DNA of 64,000 bases from an uncultured Clostridia bacterium (lineage in GTDB: Bacteria; Bacillota; Clostridia; Christensenellales; UBA3700), in the NCBI GenBank assembly GCA_947038565.1, contig CAMQWP010000002.1, forward strand, positions 1 to 64,000, given 5' to 3'. Under the pieces are notes generated by a model that was not told the DNA's origin, made no database searches, and was given only the letters and a program-made list of their open reading frames with translations. A program made the position numbers and the translations under genes. Below are positions 53,891-64,000 of this stretch, piece by piece (position 1 is the stretch's first letter; every line of letters starts with the position of its first letter).

Positions 53891-54595
53891 TTATATTTTA
53901 TAAATAATTCTACCACAGTTAGGACAATCAATCAACTTTCCAGCGACTAACTCACTACTTGCGCTACTTGGTAAATCCATACCACAACCATTACAAGACT
54001 TTTTGCTCTCATTAAATGCAACTAAAACAGGCATTTTATGATTTTTTCTGATTTCACTATATTTAACTAAGAACTCTGCAGGAAGAGTCTGCTTAAGTTC
54101 TGCTAAAGATTTCATAAGCACAACGACCTTGCTTTGCATTTCCTTTTTTAAATTTTCTATTTGACTCTTTGAAACTGCTATATCTTTATTACATTTGATT
54201 ACAGCATTTAAGCAACTTTTACCTTTAGAACTACACTCATTTAATTTATTAGACAATCTTGTCATTTCTCTTTCGATTGACTGCAATTCTTTCTTGTATT
54301 GCTCTATTTTTTTCTCAAACATGTCGATTTCTTTTGGCTCTTCAAAAGTGTCTAAAACATCAGCTATTCCTAAGATCTCACTAGCTATTTTATCATAATT
54401 CTGTCTATACCTATCTATAAGTACAGTTACTTCCTCAGCATCTCTTACGCATTTTTGTGCATCTTCAGTGTTTGATTTTCTAGAAATATTTGCATTTGCG
54501 TATGCTTTAGCAGCAGCAGAATTCTTTAGTTCATTCTCCAGCTTGTAGATTTGTAAATCTACCTTTTGATAATCAAGTATTTTCTGTAATTCCAT
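53891..54595 (-). CDS. Zinc ribbon / coiled-coil protein (zf-RING_7 type)
   Basis: A 234-residue protein. Residues 1 to about 180 form an antiparallel coiled coil (KKIEQYKKELQSIEREMTR and similar), and the C-terminus has a four-cysteine zinc ribbon, CNGCGMDLPSS then CPNCGRIIY. This is the C4-type zinc ribbon family that is commonly found next to nif3 in many phyla; it is implicated in nucleic acid or ribosome-related functions but not well defined. GGAGGTATTTTT precedes the ATG. Last gene before the terminator at 53827. Confidence 0.9.
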   Translation of the reverse strand: MELQKILDYQKVDLQIYKLENELKNSAAAKAYANANISRKSNTEDAQKCVRDAEEVTVLIDRYRQNYDKIASEILGIADVLDTFEEPKEIDMFEKKIEQYKKELQSIEREMTRLSNKLNECSSKGKSCLNAVIKCNKDIAVSKSQIENLKKEMQSKVVVLMKSLAELKQTLPAEFLVKYSEIRKNHKMPVLVAFNESKKSCNGCGMDLPSSASSELVAGKLIDCPNCGRIIYKI

Positions 54596-54627
54596 AAAAA
54601 TACCTCCTTAATTTATATATTTTACGA

Positions 54628-55377
54628 CTAAAGATAATATTTATATATACCTTTTTCCGTTATTTTTTCTTTTATTAATATGTCCCTTACTATTTCTATG
54701 AATATTTTCTCACACTCATAATGACTTACATCAATTACATTGACCCCCATATGTACAAGCTCTAGTATTATACTATACTTAAACTCTCCACTTATAAAAG
54801 TATCAATTTTATTTATTTTTAGATATTTGATAACATCTTCATCACGTCCACCAGCACCACTTATAATTGCTACATTACTAACTTTTTTATCTTGTCCGTA
54901 GCTTCTTATATTGTTATCACCAGTAATTATGGCAAGATCCGATATAAGAATATTAAAGTTTACACCTTTCAAAACTCCCTTTACGCCCGATCCATCTTCC
55001 ATAAGGTTACTTATCTCATCACAGCCAATCATTTTAGCAAGTGTATGATTTATCCCACAATCCGCGTTATCCATATTCGTATGCATAACGAGAACATTAA
55101 TATTGTTCTGTAATAGTTTAAGTAGCAACTGTCCGACATAAGTGCTTGAAGAAACGCTTTTAATAGGATTAAAGATAATAGGATGATGCACGATTAATAA
55201 ATTCACACTGTCCTTTATACATGATTCTATGCACTCCATTGTTACATCTAATGCAACTGCAATACCATTAATCGTATTCGTTTCACTCCCTACCAACAAA
55301 CCAACATTGTCAAAATCTAGTGCAATACTATCAGGAGCATAAGTCTGCATGATATCTACTATTTCCTTTACTATCAC
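54628..55377 (-). CDS. Nif3-like dinuclear metal centre protein
   Basis: A 249-residue protein of the NIF3/YbgI/YqfO family, which forms toroid hexamers with a two-metal site; YqfO is linked to GTP cyclohydrolase-type annotation but the reaction is unsettled. Metal ligands are visible in LLIVHHPIIFNP, VLVMHTNMDNADCGIN and, late, VIDVSHYECEKIF. The start is GTG at 55377 after TTGGAGGATTAAATT. It lacks the middle CutA-like insertion of longer homologues. Position between trmK and the zinc ribbon gene is the standard one in Firmicutes. Confidence 0.92.
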   Translation of the reverse strand: MIVKEIVDIMQTYAPDSIALDFDNVGLLVGSETNTINGIAVALDVTMECIESCIKDSVNLLIVHHPIIFNPIKSVSSSTYVGQLLLKLLQNNINVLVMHTNMDNADCGINHTLAKMIGCDEISNLMEDGSGVKGVLKGVNFNILISDLAIITGDNNIRSYGQDKKVSNVAIISGAGGRDEDVIKYLKINKIDTFISGEFKYSIILELVHMGVNVIDVSHYECEKIFIEIVRDILIKEKITEKGIYKYYL

Positions 55378-55458
55378 AATTTAATCCTCCAACAAATCAC
55401 TTATTACATTATACCATAGTGCTACCAACTAATCAATACCTATTCCAAAAAAAGATAC

Positions 55459-56103
55459 TTATTTTCGACTATTTACACGATTCTTTATCAGTTCAAGTCT
55501 ATTTTCAGCATTTTTCTTTTTATCACCTGTCGCAATATTGATTATATCACACAATCTAGTTGATTCGTAATCACAAAACGAAATAAAATCACTACCATTT
55601 GCATTACCATACATAAGCTCACTCTCACTTGGATTGTATTCGCCTGCTTCAGCTACTATAATATCATAATATCTACCATTGGACTTGACTTTATAATCCA
55701 TTATTGGGAGAATACTATTCTCACAAAGATATGCTCTTAATATTTCTTGATCACGCTGAGGGGATAAGATGTATTTATTATATACTCTACCATCATCACG
55801 CAATATATTAGCTATTAACGATCCACCCATTCCAGCGATAATTAGTATGTCACACTCATCATCAGCTAATACACTTGTACCATCGCCGACTCTTATATCA
55901 ACATTTTGAAAGTTTTCTTGAGCAATTAAAATTCGTGCTTTAGCAACACTTTTCTCACTAATATCACTGATAATTACCTTATCAGCAAGCCCTCTTTCTG
56001 CAATTGCAGCTGAAATATAACCATGATCTGCACCAATATCAGCTACTACACTGCACTTGTCGACATGGCTAATAATTTCATTCATTCTATTATCTAACTT
56101 CAT
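55459..56103 (-). CDS. trmK: tRNA (adenine(22)-N1)-methyltransferase TrmK
   Basis: A 214-residue SAM-dependent methyltransferase forming m1A22 in tRNA. The SAM motif I is [19 protein letters not shown], followed by [15 protein letters not shown], the acidic GDGTSVL loop and [13 protein letters not shown] with [14 protein letters not shown], all family features. It overlaps the rpoD stop by four bases (ATGA), so translation is probably coupled. The dnaG-rpoD-trmK-nif3 order is widely conserved in Firmicutes. Confidence 0.95.
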   Translation of the reverse strand: MKLDNRMNEIISHVDKCSVVADIGADHGYISAAIAERGLADKVIISDISEKSVAKARILIAQENFQNVDIRVGDGTSVLADDECDILIIAGMGGSLIANILRDDGRVYNKYILSPQRDQEILRAYLCENSILPIMDYKVKSNGRYYDIIVAEAGEYNPSESELMYGNANGSDFISFCDYESTRLCDIINIATGDKKKNAENRLELIKNRVNSRK

Positions 56104-57197
56104 CTATTCAAATAATCTTTAAGTTTTTTAGTGCGGTTTGGATGACGTAATTTTCTAAGTGCCTTTGCCTCAATCTGTCTTATTCTCTCACGAGTTACAT
56201 TGAACTCACGACCAACTTCCTCAAGCGTTTTAGGCCTATTATCATCTAATCCATATCTTTTTCTTAACACTTCATTCTCACGCGGAGTCAATGTATTAAG
56301 CACCTGAATAAGCTGCTCTCTAAGCATTTTAGACTCAGCTGCATCACTAGGTGATGTTGCATTTGCGTCCTCGATAAAGTCGCCTAAGTGACTATCTTCC
56401 TCATCACCAATTGGCGTTTCTAGAGATACTGGATCTTGAGCGATTTTTTGAATTTCTGCTACTTTTTCTTCTGTCATACCCATTACTTCAGCGATTTCAG
56501 CAGTAGAAGGCTCACGACCAAATTCTTGTAATAATTGTCTAGCAACACGGCTTGTTTTATTGATAGTCTCTACCATATGCACTGGTATACGTATAGTTCT
56601 AGCTTGATCAGCAATAGCACGAGTGATTGACTGTCTAATCCACCATGTAGCGTAAGTTGAAAATTTGAAACCTTTTGTATAGTCAAACTTTTCAACCGCC
56701 TTAATTAGACCTAGATTACCTTCTTGGATTAGATCAAGGAACTGCATTCCACGACCAACGTATCTTTTTGCAATACTTACAACAAGACGTAAATTCGCTT
56801 CACTAAGTCTATTTCTTGCATAGTCACAGTCCTCTTGACTTTCACTGTTCATCATTTTTGCTAGCGCTACTTCTTCATCAGGAGTAAGTAACGGAACAGA
56901 ACCGATATCTTTAAGATACATCTTAACAGAATCATCAGTAGAACCTTCACCTATTATTTTATCTAGAGATACTTTTTCTTCAAGAGTAAGCTCTTGTACT
57001 GATACTTTTGCCTCACTTAATCTATTGTAGACATTTTCTAGCTCTTCAGCTGAAAGTGTTAATCTTTCGATCTTTGATAACACTTCATCTTCAGTCACCT
57101 TATTTTTTCTCTTATGTGCGTGCTCAATTAATGATGCAATTGCTATCTCTATTTTCTCTTGTTTAGTCTTACGAACTACAGGTTTTTTACCTTCCAT
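56100..57197 (-). CDS. rpoD: Primary sigma factor SigA (RpoD)
   Basis: A 365-residue vegetative sigma factor. A short region 1.1 is followed by region 1.2 ([17 protein letters not shown]), region 2 ([20 protein letters not shown], then [20 protein letters not shown]), region 3 ([16 protein letters not shown]) and region 4 ([18 protein letters not shown]). It directs recognition of the TTGACA/TATAAT promoters seen through the window. The ATG at 57197 is chosen because TGGAGGAAATT precedes it; earlier in-frame starts lie inside dnaG. It overlaps the end of dnaG by 11 bases. Confidence 0.98.
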   Translation of the reverse strand: MEGKKPVVRKTKQEKIEIAIASLIEHAHKRKNKVTEDEVLSKIERLTLSAEELENVYNRLSEAKVSVQELTLEEKVSLDKIIGEGSTDDSVKMYLKDIGSVPLLTPDEEVALAKMMNSESQEDCDYARNRLSEANLRLVVSIAKRYVGRGMQFLDLIQEGNLGLIKAVEKFDYTKGFKFSTYATWWIRQSITRAIADQARTIRIPVHMVETINKTSRVARQLLQEFGREPSTAEIAEVMGMTEEKVAEIQKIAQDPVSLETPIGDEEDSHLGDFIEDANATSPSDAAESKMLREQLIQVLNTLTPRENEVLRKRYGLDDNRPKTLEEVGREFNVTRERIRQIEAKALRKLRHPNRTKKLKDYLNR

Positions 57198-59007
57198 AAT
57201 TTCCTCCATTTTTAATATCAGTGATTTTTGCAATACACTCTTTTATTAATATCAGTATATTGTTTTTCTCATCAATATTATCTTCATTTTCAAATTGTTT
57301 GTTAAAATCGTCTCTTTTCACTTCATAATACGATATTTTAAGCGATTTAAGACAGTCCGCGAACATTGTTGCACTCAAATCACCAGGTATTAGCTTAAAA
57401 TTACTGTTAAATATTTTTGCCGCTTCACTATTGCCATCTATATCTAATAGCATATCAGCATTCATATCTACGCCTGTAGAATTAATATTGCGGGCATAGT
57501 CATATATTTGTATATGTTCCTTATCATCGAAATAAGGTGTTAAATTATCATTAGTAAAATCCAATCCTTTACTTGCAAATAATTGATAAAGGAGATATCT
57601 TGACGCTTTATAATACTTCTTTACCGTAGGCGATAATCCAAACGAATTAATATCACGTGGGATTATATTACTAACTTCTTTAGTTTCACGATATCCCGTT
57701 GTACTATCCGACTGTTGATTTAATTCTTTTCGCAAACTATCCCTTGATAGCCTCGAAAGATCCGCAATCATAGGAAGATATGCCTCTCTCTCCACTATTG
57801 TAGAAAGCTCCGATAAAATTTGAAGAGAAGCAACAGCAAACTTTCCTTGTCCCTCAGGATTAGTTAAGTCATATTTTTTCGAAGTTGCTTTTATTTTATA
57901 TTCAGTAGGAGAAACAGCATTATCAATAAGTTCCCTAAACTTTGCTACGCCATAATTATTTATAACGTCATCTGGATCTAGTCCTTCCATTAGCGTAATT
58001 ACCTTAACATTTAAACCAACATCACGTAATACATCAATACCCTTATAGGTGGCATCTTGACCAGCTTTATCACCATCATAGCAGAGATATATATTATTAT
58101 TAAAAAATCTTAATTGCTTTGCTTGTTCAACTGTCAGAGCTGTACCCATAGACGCACAAACATTTTTGACGCCAGCCTGATACAATGCTATAACATCCAT
58201 ATAACCTTCTACTACTATTACACAGTTGAAATTCTCAGTTAATTTTGCTTTTTTTAATGTATTAACTCCAAATAACTCGAATCTTTTCTTAAAAATAGGC
58301 GTCTCTCCAGTGTTTTTATATTTCATAAAGTCGACTTTTACAAGACTTCTACCACCAAAAGCTATCACCTGACCAGTATTACTAAATATAGGAACTACTA
58401 ATCTATCAGCCTCAAAATCATAAAGCCTACCATTTTTTTCACCTGCGACACCACATTCTAAAATCTCTTGATCGGTAAATTCTTTTTCTCGAAGGTGGTC
58501 AATTAACGAATTATATCCAATCGAACAACCCATACCGAAAATATTAAGTGTACTAGAGTTAAAACCACGATTTGTCACATAATCCATTGCCTCACGACCA
58601 TTCGGAGACCTAAGATTTTTCCAATAATGCCTTGCTGTCTCAGTCATAACCATGTGCAAACGCTCTTTCTTTCGACGCTCTTCTTCTTTTTTCTGTTGAT
58701 TGCCATCATTTTTGTATGTAGGGACTTCCATACCAGCCTTGTCAGCAAGTATTTTAATTGCATCTTTAAAATTGCAATGCTCTACTTCTTGAATAAAAGA
58801 AAAAACATCCCCGCTAGCACCACAACCAAAGCAATGATAAGTGCCTCTATCTTCATCAAGTGTAAATGAAGGCGTCTTCTCATTATGTATTGGACATCTA
58901 GCCCAATACTTGTAACCTTTTTTATCAAGATCAATATAGCGCGCTGCTACTTCAATTATGTTAGATTTTTCTCTAAGCTCTTGTAAAAAATTTGTAGGAT
59001 TACTCAC
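57187..59007 (-). CDS. dnaG: DNA primase
   Basis: A 606-residue primase that makes RNA primers at the replication fork. The zinc-binding domain has [18 protein letters not shown] and [15 protein letters not shown]; the polymerase core shows FGGRSLV-type sequences and the TOPRIM glutamate and aspartates in [17 protein letters not shown] and [16 protein letters not shown]-terminal helicase-interaction domain follows. dgt, dnaG and rpoD form the conserved macromolecular-synthesis cluster here. Confidence 0.97.
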   Translation of the reverse strand: MSNPTNFLQELREKSNIIEVAARYIDLDKKGYKYWARCPIHNEKTPSFTLDEDRGTYHCFGCGASGDVFSFIQEVEHCNFKDAIKILADKAGMEVPTYKNDGNQQKKEEERRKKERLHMVMTETARHYWKNLRSPNGREAMDYVTNRGFNSSTLNIFGMGCSIGYNSLIDHLREKEFTDQEILECGVAGEKNGRLYDFEADRLVVPIFSNTGQVIAFGGRSLVKVDFMKYKNTGETPIFKKRFELFGVNTLKKAKLTENFNCVIVVEGYMDVIALYQAGVKNVCASMGTALTVEQAKQLRFFNNNIYLCYDGDKAGQDATYKGIDVLRDVGLNVKVITLMEGLDPDDVINNYGVAKFRELIDNAVSPTEYKIKATSKKYDLTNPEGQGKFAVASLQILSELSTIVEREAYLPMIADLSRLSRDSLRKELNQQSDSTTGYRETKEVSNIIPRDINSFGLSPTVKKYYKASRYLLYQLFASKGLDFTNDNLTPYFDDKEHIQIYDYARNINSTGVDMNADMLLDIDGNSEAAKIFNSNFKLIPGDLSATMFADCLKSLKISYYEVKRDDFNKQFENEDNIDEKNNILILIKECIAKITDIKNGGNYGR

Positions 59008-59092
59008 TATACCACCCCCTTATTATAAATCAGCTAATAACTGAATTGTTTATAAGTATTATATTGAATTATTTATATCTTATCTATTACAA

Positions 59093-60088
59093 TTATAAAT
59101 TCCAACTATTAGGTACAAACAATTCCTCGAAAGTTCTAACAGCGAATGGATCGGTCATGCTAGCAATATAATCAGTGACAGCATTATCAATACCCCAAGT
59201 TTTTATTAGGCTTTGATAAAACTGCGGCAATTTACAAATATTATTTTTATAATAATCATAAAGTAACTCAATCATCTTATTTGCTTTGCACTCTTCCGTT
59301 TTTGCACTAGGATTATGGTAAACATTTTCAAACATAAACGTCCTCAATGCCCCTGCTAGCAACTCAAACTCTGAAGATAATGAAACTAAGTTTTTATCAT
59401 AAGAATTCTTAACTAGATCAGTAACAAGTGAATTAATTCGTTCTGCTTTACTATGCCCAAGCACAAATGTAATATCGGTAGGAATATCACTCTCAAGTAA
59501 AATCCCACCTGCAATAGCGTCTTCAATATCATGATTCATATACGCAATTCTATCCGCATAAGAAACTATTTTTCCTTCTAGTGTCCTAGGTGTACCATTT
59601 TTTTTATGATGGAGTATTCCATCTCGAACTTCACTAGTTAGATTAAGCCCAATACCATCATTTTCTAAAAAGTCTACGACTCTTAAACTATGAACATTAT
59701 GACTAAATCCATCTGGATTAAGTTTATTTAGTACTGCTTCGCCACTATGTCCAAAGGGAGTATGTCCAAGGTCATGACCAAAAGCTATTGCTTCAGTCAA
59801 ATCTTCATTAAGACGAAGGCATCTTGCGGCAGTTCTAGCTACTTGCATAACTTCTAAAGTATGCGTAAGCCGAGTTCTGTAGTGATCCCCTTTAGGAGAT
59901 AAAAATACTTGAGTCTTATGTTTTAATCTTCTAAAAGCCTTGCTATGAATAATTCGATCTCTATCACGTTGATATTCTGTTCTTAAAAGTGAAGGCTCTG
60001 TATAACGTTGCCTTCCTAAAGAATCATTAGAAAAACAAGCAAACTCGCTAAAGTATCTATCTTCAAATTCGTAAATATAACCTAACAT
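59093..60088 (-). CDS. dgt: dGTP triphosphohydrolase-like HD protein
   Basis: A 331-residue HD-domain enzyme that cleaves dGTP (or dNTPs) to the nucleoside and triphosphate. The HD ligands are clear: RLTHTLEVMQVARTAARC, then AFGHDLGHTPFGHSGE, and later IAYMNHDIEDAI. The N-terminus SLGRQRYTEPSLLRTEYQRD is typical of the group next to dnaG. Start at ATG 60088 after GGAGGTTGT; the longer frame has no ribosome site. It leads the dnaG-rpoD block and has a candidate promoter at 60121-60149. Confidence 0.94.
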   Translation of the reverse strand: MLGYIYEFEDRYFSEFACFSNDSLGRQRYTEPSLLRTEYQRDRDRIIHSKAFRRLKHKTQVFLSPKGDHYRTRLTHTLEVMQVARTAARCLRLNEDLTEAIAFGHDLGHTPFGHSGEAVLNKLNPDGFSHNVHSLRVVDFLENDGIGLNLTSEVRDGILHHKKNGTPRTLEGKIVSYADRIAYMNHDIEDAIAGGILLESDIPTDITFVLGHSKAERINSLVTDLVKNSYDKNLVSLSSEFELLAGALRTFMFENVYHNPSAKTEECKANKMIELLYDYYKNNICKLPQFYQSLIKTWGIDNAVTDYIASMTDPFAVRTFEELFVPNSWNL

Positions 60089-60120
60089 ACAACCTCCATT
60101 CTTAAAAAATTGATAATAAA

Positions 60121-60149
60121 ATGATATAATAATCAAATTAATACATCAA
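60121..60149 (-). promoter_or_regulatory. Candidate SigA promoter for dgt-dnaG-rpoD
   Basis: On the minus strand TTGATG (60149-60144), 17 bases, TATCAT (60126-60121), about 33 bases before the dgt ATG. Each box has one or two mismatches. Confidence 0.5.
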
Positions 60150-60227
60150 ACCCTTACAATCATGAAATAAGTTAGATATCATAGAATTAAATCATACAAT
60201 ATCTAACATCAAATTTCATTATTAAAA

Positions 60228-63200
60228 TCAGCCTACATTATTTGACTTATTTTTTATCTTATCTAACCTAAACAATATTTTATCGAGTTCTTGAGTGGGA
60301 TTATCCCACCAAGTACTACACCAGATTCTATGCAATTTCCAACCGCGAAGTTTAAAATACTTCCATCTGTGAAAATCTCGTTCACGATTATTTACATTTG
60401 ATACATAAAGTGAGCTGTCAAACTCTATACCTAACTCATAATTACCATCAATTAAAACGCCAATATCAATAGTATAAGCACCAACACCTACATTTTCATC
60501 AACACTATAGCCATTCAATTCAAGACCTTCTTTAATCTTTGCAGCAAATTCAGTTTTACTAACGCTGCTAGCAATATTTTTCTCTGAAGGGACAAACGAT
60601 AACAATACTGAATTAGCAGCACTTTTATCATTAGAACTAACTGCATTTGCATAGATTAGATACTTTTTAAGTATCATTGGTCCGGCATTTTTGCAATTAT
60701 CCACGTCCAAATCTTCAGGATCAATACTAGTAACTATTATGATCTTGTTTTTTGCTCTAGATATAGCAACATTCAAACGATTCTCACCGCCACGCTGGCT
60801 TAGCCAACCAAAGTTTTTAACGACCTTACCATTTTCATTTTGAGCATAACCTATTGAGAAAATTATATTATCACGTTCATCACCTTGAACATTTTCTATA
60901 TTCTTAACAAATAAACCAACATCCTCACCATTTTCTTTTCTTGCAAATTCGTTTGTAATTGCCTTAGCAAACTTCTTATCCGTTTTAGAAAATTCATCAA
61001 TTATATCAAGAATTAAATCTCTTTGAGCACTATTAAAAGTAATAACACCAATTGTTTCATTATTCTTTCTGTTTTTCATAAATTTCTTTATATTTGCGAC
61101 AACTTCTAGTGCCTCAGCTCTATTACTACGCTTATCCCATAAGCCACCTGCTACTTTTACAACCTGAATAGGAGGCAAAGCTGGAGGTAATGGATTAGGT
61201 GAAACATTTAGTTTGCCACCATAAAAAGCATAATTACTGAATGCAATAAGCTCCGCATACCTAGATCTATAATGAAAATCAAGCATCATAGGTGGATATT
61301 TAAATCTTGCAACATCAAGCAAACTTTCTTCTTCTAATGCAGCGATACCACTATCAATTGATGTAATCTCGTCAAAATCATCATTATCATTCAAATCAAT
61401 TCTACCAGAGCCAAGATTTGACGGTCTAAGCTGTTTGCTATCACCAGCAATAATTACTGATTTTGCACGAAGTATAGCAGGGATACCCTTTTCCACATAC
61501 ATCTGAGACGCCTCATCGAATATAACTAAATCGAAAAGCTCAGGTTTAAGTGGAAGTATTTCGCTGACAACTTCTGGAGTTAAAAGCCATACTTTGATAG
61601 AAGTAAACAACTCTAAGAAGAATTTATCTGTAAACTTAGCTACTGAAAAACGTTTTTTACTTTCGATCATACGTCTAATTTCGCCGTAGCGCTTAGAATT
61701 AGTTATATTCTGTATGTTTGTCTTGAAGATATTTGACAAATTCTCTTTTGTTAAAGCGATTTTATTATCTAATAAGTCACTTAACTTATCTAAAACACCA
61801 CCGTAGTCATTAATTTTATTTAGAACTACTCTGTTTTCAGTCTCAAAATTGATCAAGTACTGATTGATTACATACTTATAAACTAAATCATTAGCATGTG
61901 AAATAGAAATATTTAATTCCTCAGCTACATCATATACACCATCAAAATAATCACTTGCGGTTTCAGATAATTCATCATATTCTTGTTTGTTTTTTACAAA
62001 AGCGTTGTATTTACTGCTCATTACAGTATAATTATGCGTATTTTGAATAAAATCGAACTTGTCACCATATTCATTTTTATGGAATGCCGACGCAAACCAT
62101 GCTTTCGCCAACTTACCAAGAGCCTTTTTGACGCAATGTTTATTACTAATATTTAGTTTTGTCAATAGTTTTTGCGCAGAAATAATTTGCTCACAATCAT
62201 TTGCCATACTAGCTAAATCAGACTGTGATATATCAGGTTTGAATTTAAACAGTTGAGGATATTTATTACCGTCAGACTTAAAATCAGTTAGCGAATCAGC
62301 AAGATCACTGTTTTTAAATGTTAAAAATGCCTTTTTAACATCTTGATATCTGCTTCGTTTTATGCTATCTTTTATAGATTTACTTATAATATTGTACTCA
62401 GACGCTTTATTTTTATTAGATAAATCCCACTTAGTAGTGATTTGATATAGCTTGTACACTTCAATACCAAAGGTATCTTTATTGCACAATTTTTTAGCTA
62501 TAGCATTCATTGAATTCATGCATTCATCAATATCAATATTAAGCTCATCTATATCGACTTCAGAATTGTCGCACTGATCTATCTTACACATGTCATCAAT
62601 TTGATTATAGAAAATATCTTTATTATTGACATCATCTAGCAACAGCACATATTGAGATAAATCGCCTAATCTTGAATAAACTACATCAAGGGCTGATTTT
62701 TTCTCGCTTACCATCAGTACTGTTTTATTTTTACTTACAGCGTTGGCTATTAGACTAGTAATTACTTGAGATTTACCAGTACCAGGAGGGCCTTGTACAA
62801 CCAATTCTTTGCAGTTATCTGATGCTAAGATAACATTTTCTTGAGTACTATTGATCGGATTAATATAACACAATTCACTTTCTTTAGCGGATTGTTTCAT
62901 ATCATAATTATCATCAGCACTATCCTCACTATAAAAATCATAGTCATCCATTCCTGATAATAAGTCCTCTAATAATGTATTTACAGTACCTGAATCAATA
63001 ATACTATTTAGATCACGCTGCATACTTGAAGAATAAGTACTAAATTTACCTAGGATCATAGTATTAACGACCGAAAGTTCACCCCTTCTATATATATGAT
63101 TACATTCTGAAGGTGGTACATATTGTTCTATATTCATTTCCTCTGAAACACTAATATCCACTCTTTCATTAGAATAAAAATCAATTATATTACTATAAAA

Positions 63201-63998
63201 ATCAACTTTAGAAAGATCGTATATAACATTATTTGGTAAAGGTTTATTTATTTTATTAAATTTATAATTAGCTAGTAATACGTTATTATTGTATACAACA
63301 TCACGACTAGAATCTATCTTTAAAGTAAAACAATTAACTTCTTTAATAAGTTTCATAGGGAATAATACAAGAGGTGCATTGATTTCAAAATCTTCACCCT
63401 GCATCCTGCCACGAACAAATGGGTAAGCAATAAATAAATCATACTGACCTTTTTCTCTAAATTCTCTATTAACCTCTCTTAATAACTGTACAAGTTTATT
63501 ATAATTTTGCTCATTTTTCCTATTTAGCTTGCTATCAGTAGTAGTTAAATCGCATATTTTGACTTCTTTTTTGCTTTTAGAAAAAAGCAAATCAAAAATA
63601 TCCTCTTTATTCAATAAAGAAAGTAAATCTACACCATGTTTATTAGCTAATTTATTACTATACAGCAATCTATTTCTCTTGTTAAGATTAACAAGCTTTT
63701 TCTCTAATTCTTTTAAAGTCCCTACAAGATTTGATACACTTCTCTTGCCTCTAGTACTGTTTTTCATAGTATAATTTACTATAACTTGCACAAACTCTCG
63801 ACCATAATTATTAACAAAATTATCATCAACTTGAGGAGTAACTGATAACTCGCCTAAATTTCTAGGTATAACTTTTGCTAAGGATGCCAATGCAGAATCT
63901 GAACAGACATTTGTAGTAATGCCTGTTCTCTGCTTCTCCTTAATACGAATCTGCTGTCTAAGTTCTTTTAGCTCAGCATATAAAGTCTTATTTCCCAT
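60228..63998 (-). CDS. DUF4011-type SF1 helicase with Vsr-like nuclease (reaches edge)
   Basis: A frame of 1256 residues ending at 60228; its first ATG is two bases from the window edge, so the true N-terminus may lie outside. A DUF4011-like segment contains VNLNKRNRLLYSNK (about 97-110). The SF1 helicase has Walker A VVQGPPGTGKSQVITS (about 400), a large mostly alpha-helical insertion, Walker B VIFDEASQMYVEKG (about 826), late motifs NVQGDERDNIIFSIGYA and NRLNVAISRAKNKIII. The last 110 residues form a Vsr/MTES_1575-type nuclease (NGYSVDENVGVGAYTIDIGV, ELGIEFDSSLY, RDFHRWKYFKLRGW). This architecture appears among antiphage candidates. No other defence gene is next to it. Confidence 0.85.
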   Translation of the reverse strand: MGNKTLYAELKELRQQIRIKEKQRTGITTNVCSDSALASLAKVIPRNLGELSVTPQVDDNFVNNYGREFVQVIVNYTMKNSTRGKRSVSNLVGTLKELEKKLVNLNKRNRLLYSNKLANKHGVDLLSLLNKEDIFDLLFSKSKKEVKICDLTTTDSKLNRKNEQNYNKLVQLLREVNREFREKGQYDLFIAYPFVRGRMQGEDFEINAPLVLFPMKLIKEVNCFTLKIDSSRDVVYNNNVLLANYKFNKINKPLPNNVIYDLSKVDFYSNIIDFYSNERVDISVSEEMNIEQYVPPSECNHIYRRGELSVVNTMILGKFSTYSSSMQRDLNSIIDSGTVNTLLEDLLSGMDDYDFYSEDSADDNYDMKQSAKESELCYINPINSTQENVILASDNCKELVVQGPPGTGKSQVITSLIANAVSKNKTVLMVSEKKSALDVVYSRLGDLSQYVLLLDDVNNKDIFYNQIDDMCKIDQCDNSEVDIDELNIDIDECMNSMNAIAKKLCNKDTFGIEVYKLYQITTKWDLSNKNKASEYNIISKSIKDSIKRSRYQDVKKAFLTFKNSDLADSLTDFKSDGNKYPQLFKFKPDISQSDLASMANDCEQIISAQKLLTKLNISNKHCVKKALGKLAKAWFASAFHKNEYGDKFDFIQNTHNYTVMSSKYNAFVKNKQEYDELSETASDYFDGVYDVAEELNISISHANDLVYKYVINQYLINFETENRVVLNKINDYGGVLDKLSDLLDNKIALTKENLSNIFKTNIQNITNSKRYGEIRRMIESKKRFSVAKFTDKFFLELFTSIKVWLLTPEVVSEILPLKPELFDLVIFDEASQMYVEKGIPAILRAKSVIIAGDSKQLRPSNLGSGRIDLNDNDDFDEITSIDSGIAALEEESLLDVARFKYPPMMLDFHYRSRYAELIAFSNYAFYGGKLNVSPNPLPPALPPIQVVKVAGGLWDKRSNRAEALEVVANIKKFMKNRKNNETIGVITFNSAQRDLILDIIDEFSKTDKKFAKAITNEFARKENGEDVGLFVKNIENVQGDERDNIIFSIGYAQNENGKVVKNFGWLSQRGGENRLNVAISRAKNKIIIVTSIDPEDLDVDNCKNAGPMILKKYLIYANAVSSNDKSAANSVLLSFVPSEKNIASSVSKTEFAAKIKEGLELNGYSVDENVGVGAYTIDIGVLIDGNYELGIEFDSSLYVSNVNNRERDFHRWKYFKLRGWKLHRIWCSTWWDNPTQELDKILFRLDKIKNKSNNVG

Positions 63999-64000
63999 AA

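Noticed and set aside
59093-60088. dGTPase as part of a defence island with the helicase-nuclease
   Set aside because: It belongs to the conserved dgt-dnaG-rpoD block, so its proximity is not evidence for defence function.

Overview
The window is about 64 kb of AT-rich chromosome from a spore-forming member of the Firmicutes, most likely an uncultured Clostridia lineage. The evidence is the spoIIAA-spoIIAB-sigF operon followed by spoVAC-AD-AE, a YunB and a YtfJ sporulation protein, a tRNA-Phe T-box riboswitch on pheST, the scpAB/ytfJ/dac/rluB cluster, the dgt-dnaG-rpoD block, and TTGACA/TATAAT promoters with 17-bp spacers. I see no insertion sequence, prophage, CRISPR array or plasmid signature; almost everything is housekeeping.

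Left half (1-34.6 kb, nearly all on +): a partial tRNA-Pro gene reading out of the window; the forespore sigma operon and spoVA genes; yunB; a T-box-controlled operon pheS-pheT-U32 protease-mutS2-(PH-like membrane protein)-cysteine desulfurase-thiI ending at a strong bidirectional terminator; rnpB (RNase P RNA) on the minus strand; one very large cyclic beta-1,2-glucan synthase (2474 aa); a convergent class A penicillin-binding protein; and the operon miaB-mutS-mutL-miaA-(methionine gamma-lyase-like).

Centre (34.6-38.3 kb): gene orientation flips here. A Xer-like tyrosine recombinase, a 12-6-12 inverted repeat shaped like a recombination site, and an odd PadR regulator with a long acidic linker and a membrane tail lie at the switch. 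Genes on both sides point toward it, as expected where two replication forks meet, so this may be the chromosome terminus with a dif-like site.

Right half (38.3-64 kb, nearly all on -): lysA-M50 protease-scpA-scpB-DUF2953-ytfJ-dacF-like-rluB; an NCS2 purine permease; smc and ftsY; a divergent pair of unknown genes encoding Asn/Met/Gly-rich proteins sharing a 36-bp dyad that reads as two back-to-back SigK-type promoters; then helicase/nuclease-dgt-dnaG-rpoD-trmK-nif3-zinc ribbon protein. The last gene, a large DUF4011-type SF1 helicase with a C-terminal Vsr-like nuclease, reaches the window edge and may be a defence gene.

The least explained pieces are the divergent Asn/Met-rich pair, the recombinase plus inverted repeat at the strand switch, the PadR-membrane fusion, a ribosome-binding site separated from its start codon by a hairpin in rluB, and a 34-codon ORF that overlaps the start of spoVAC.
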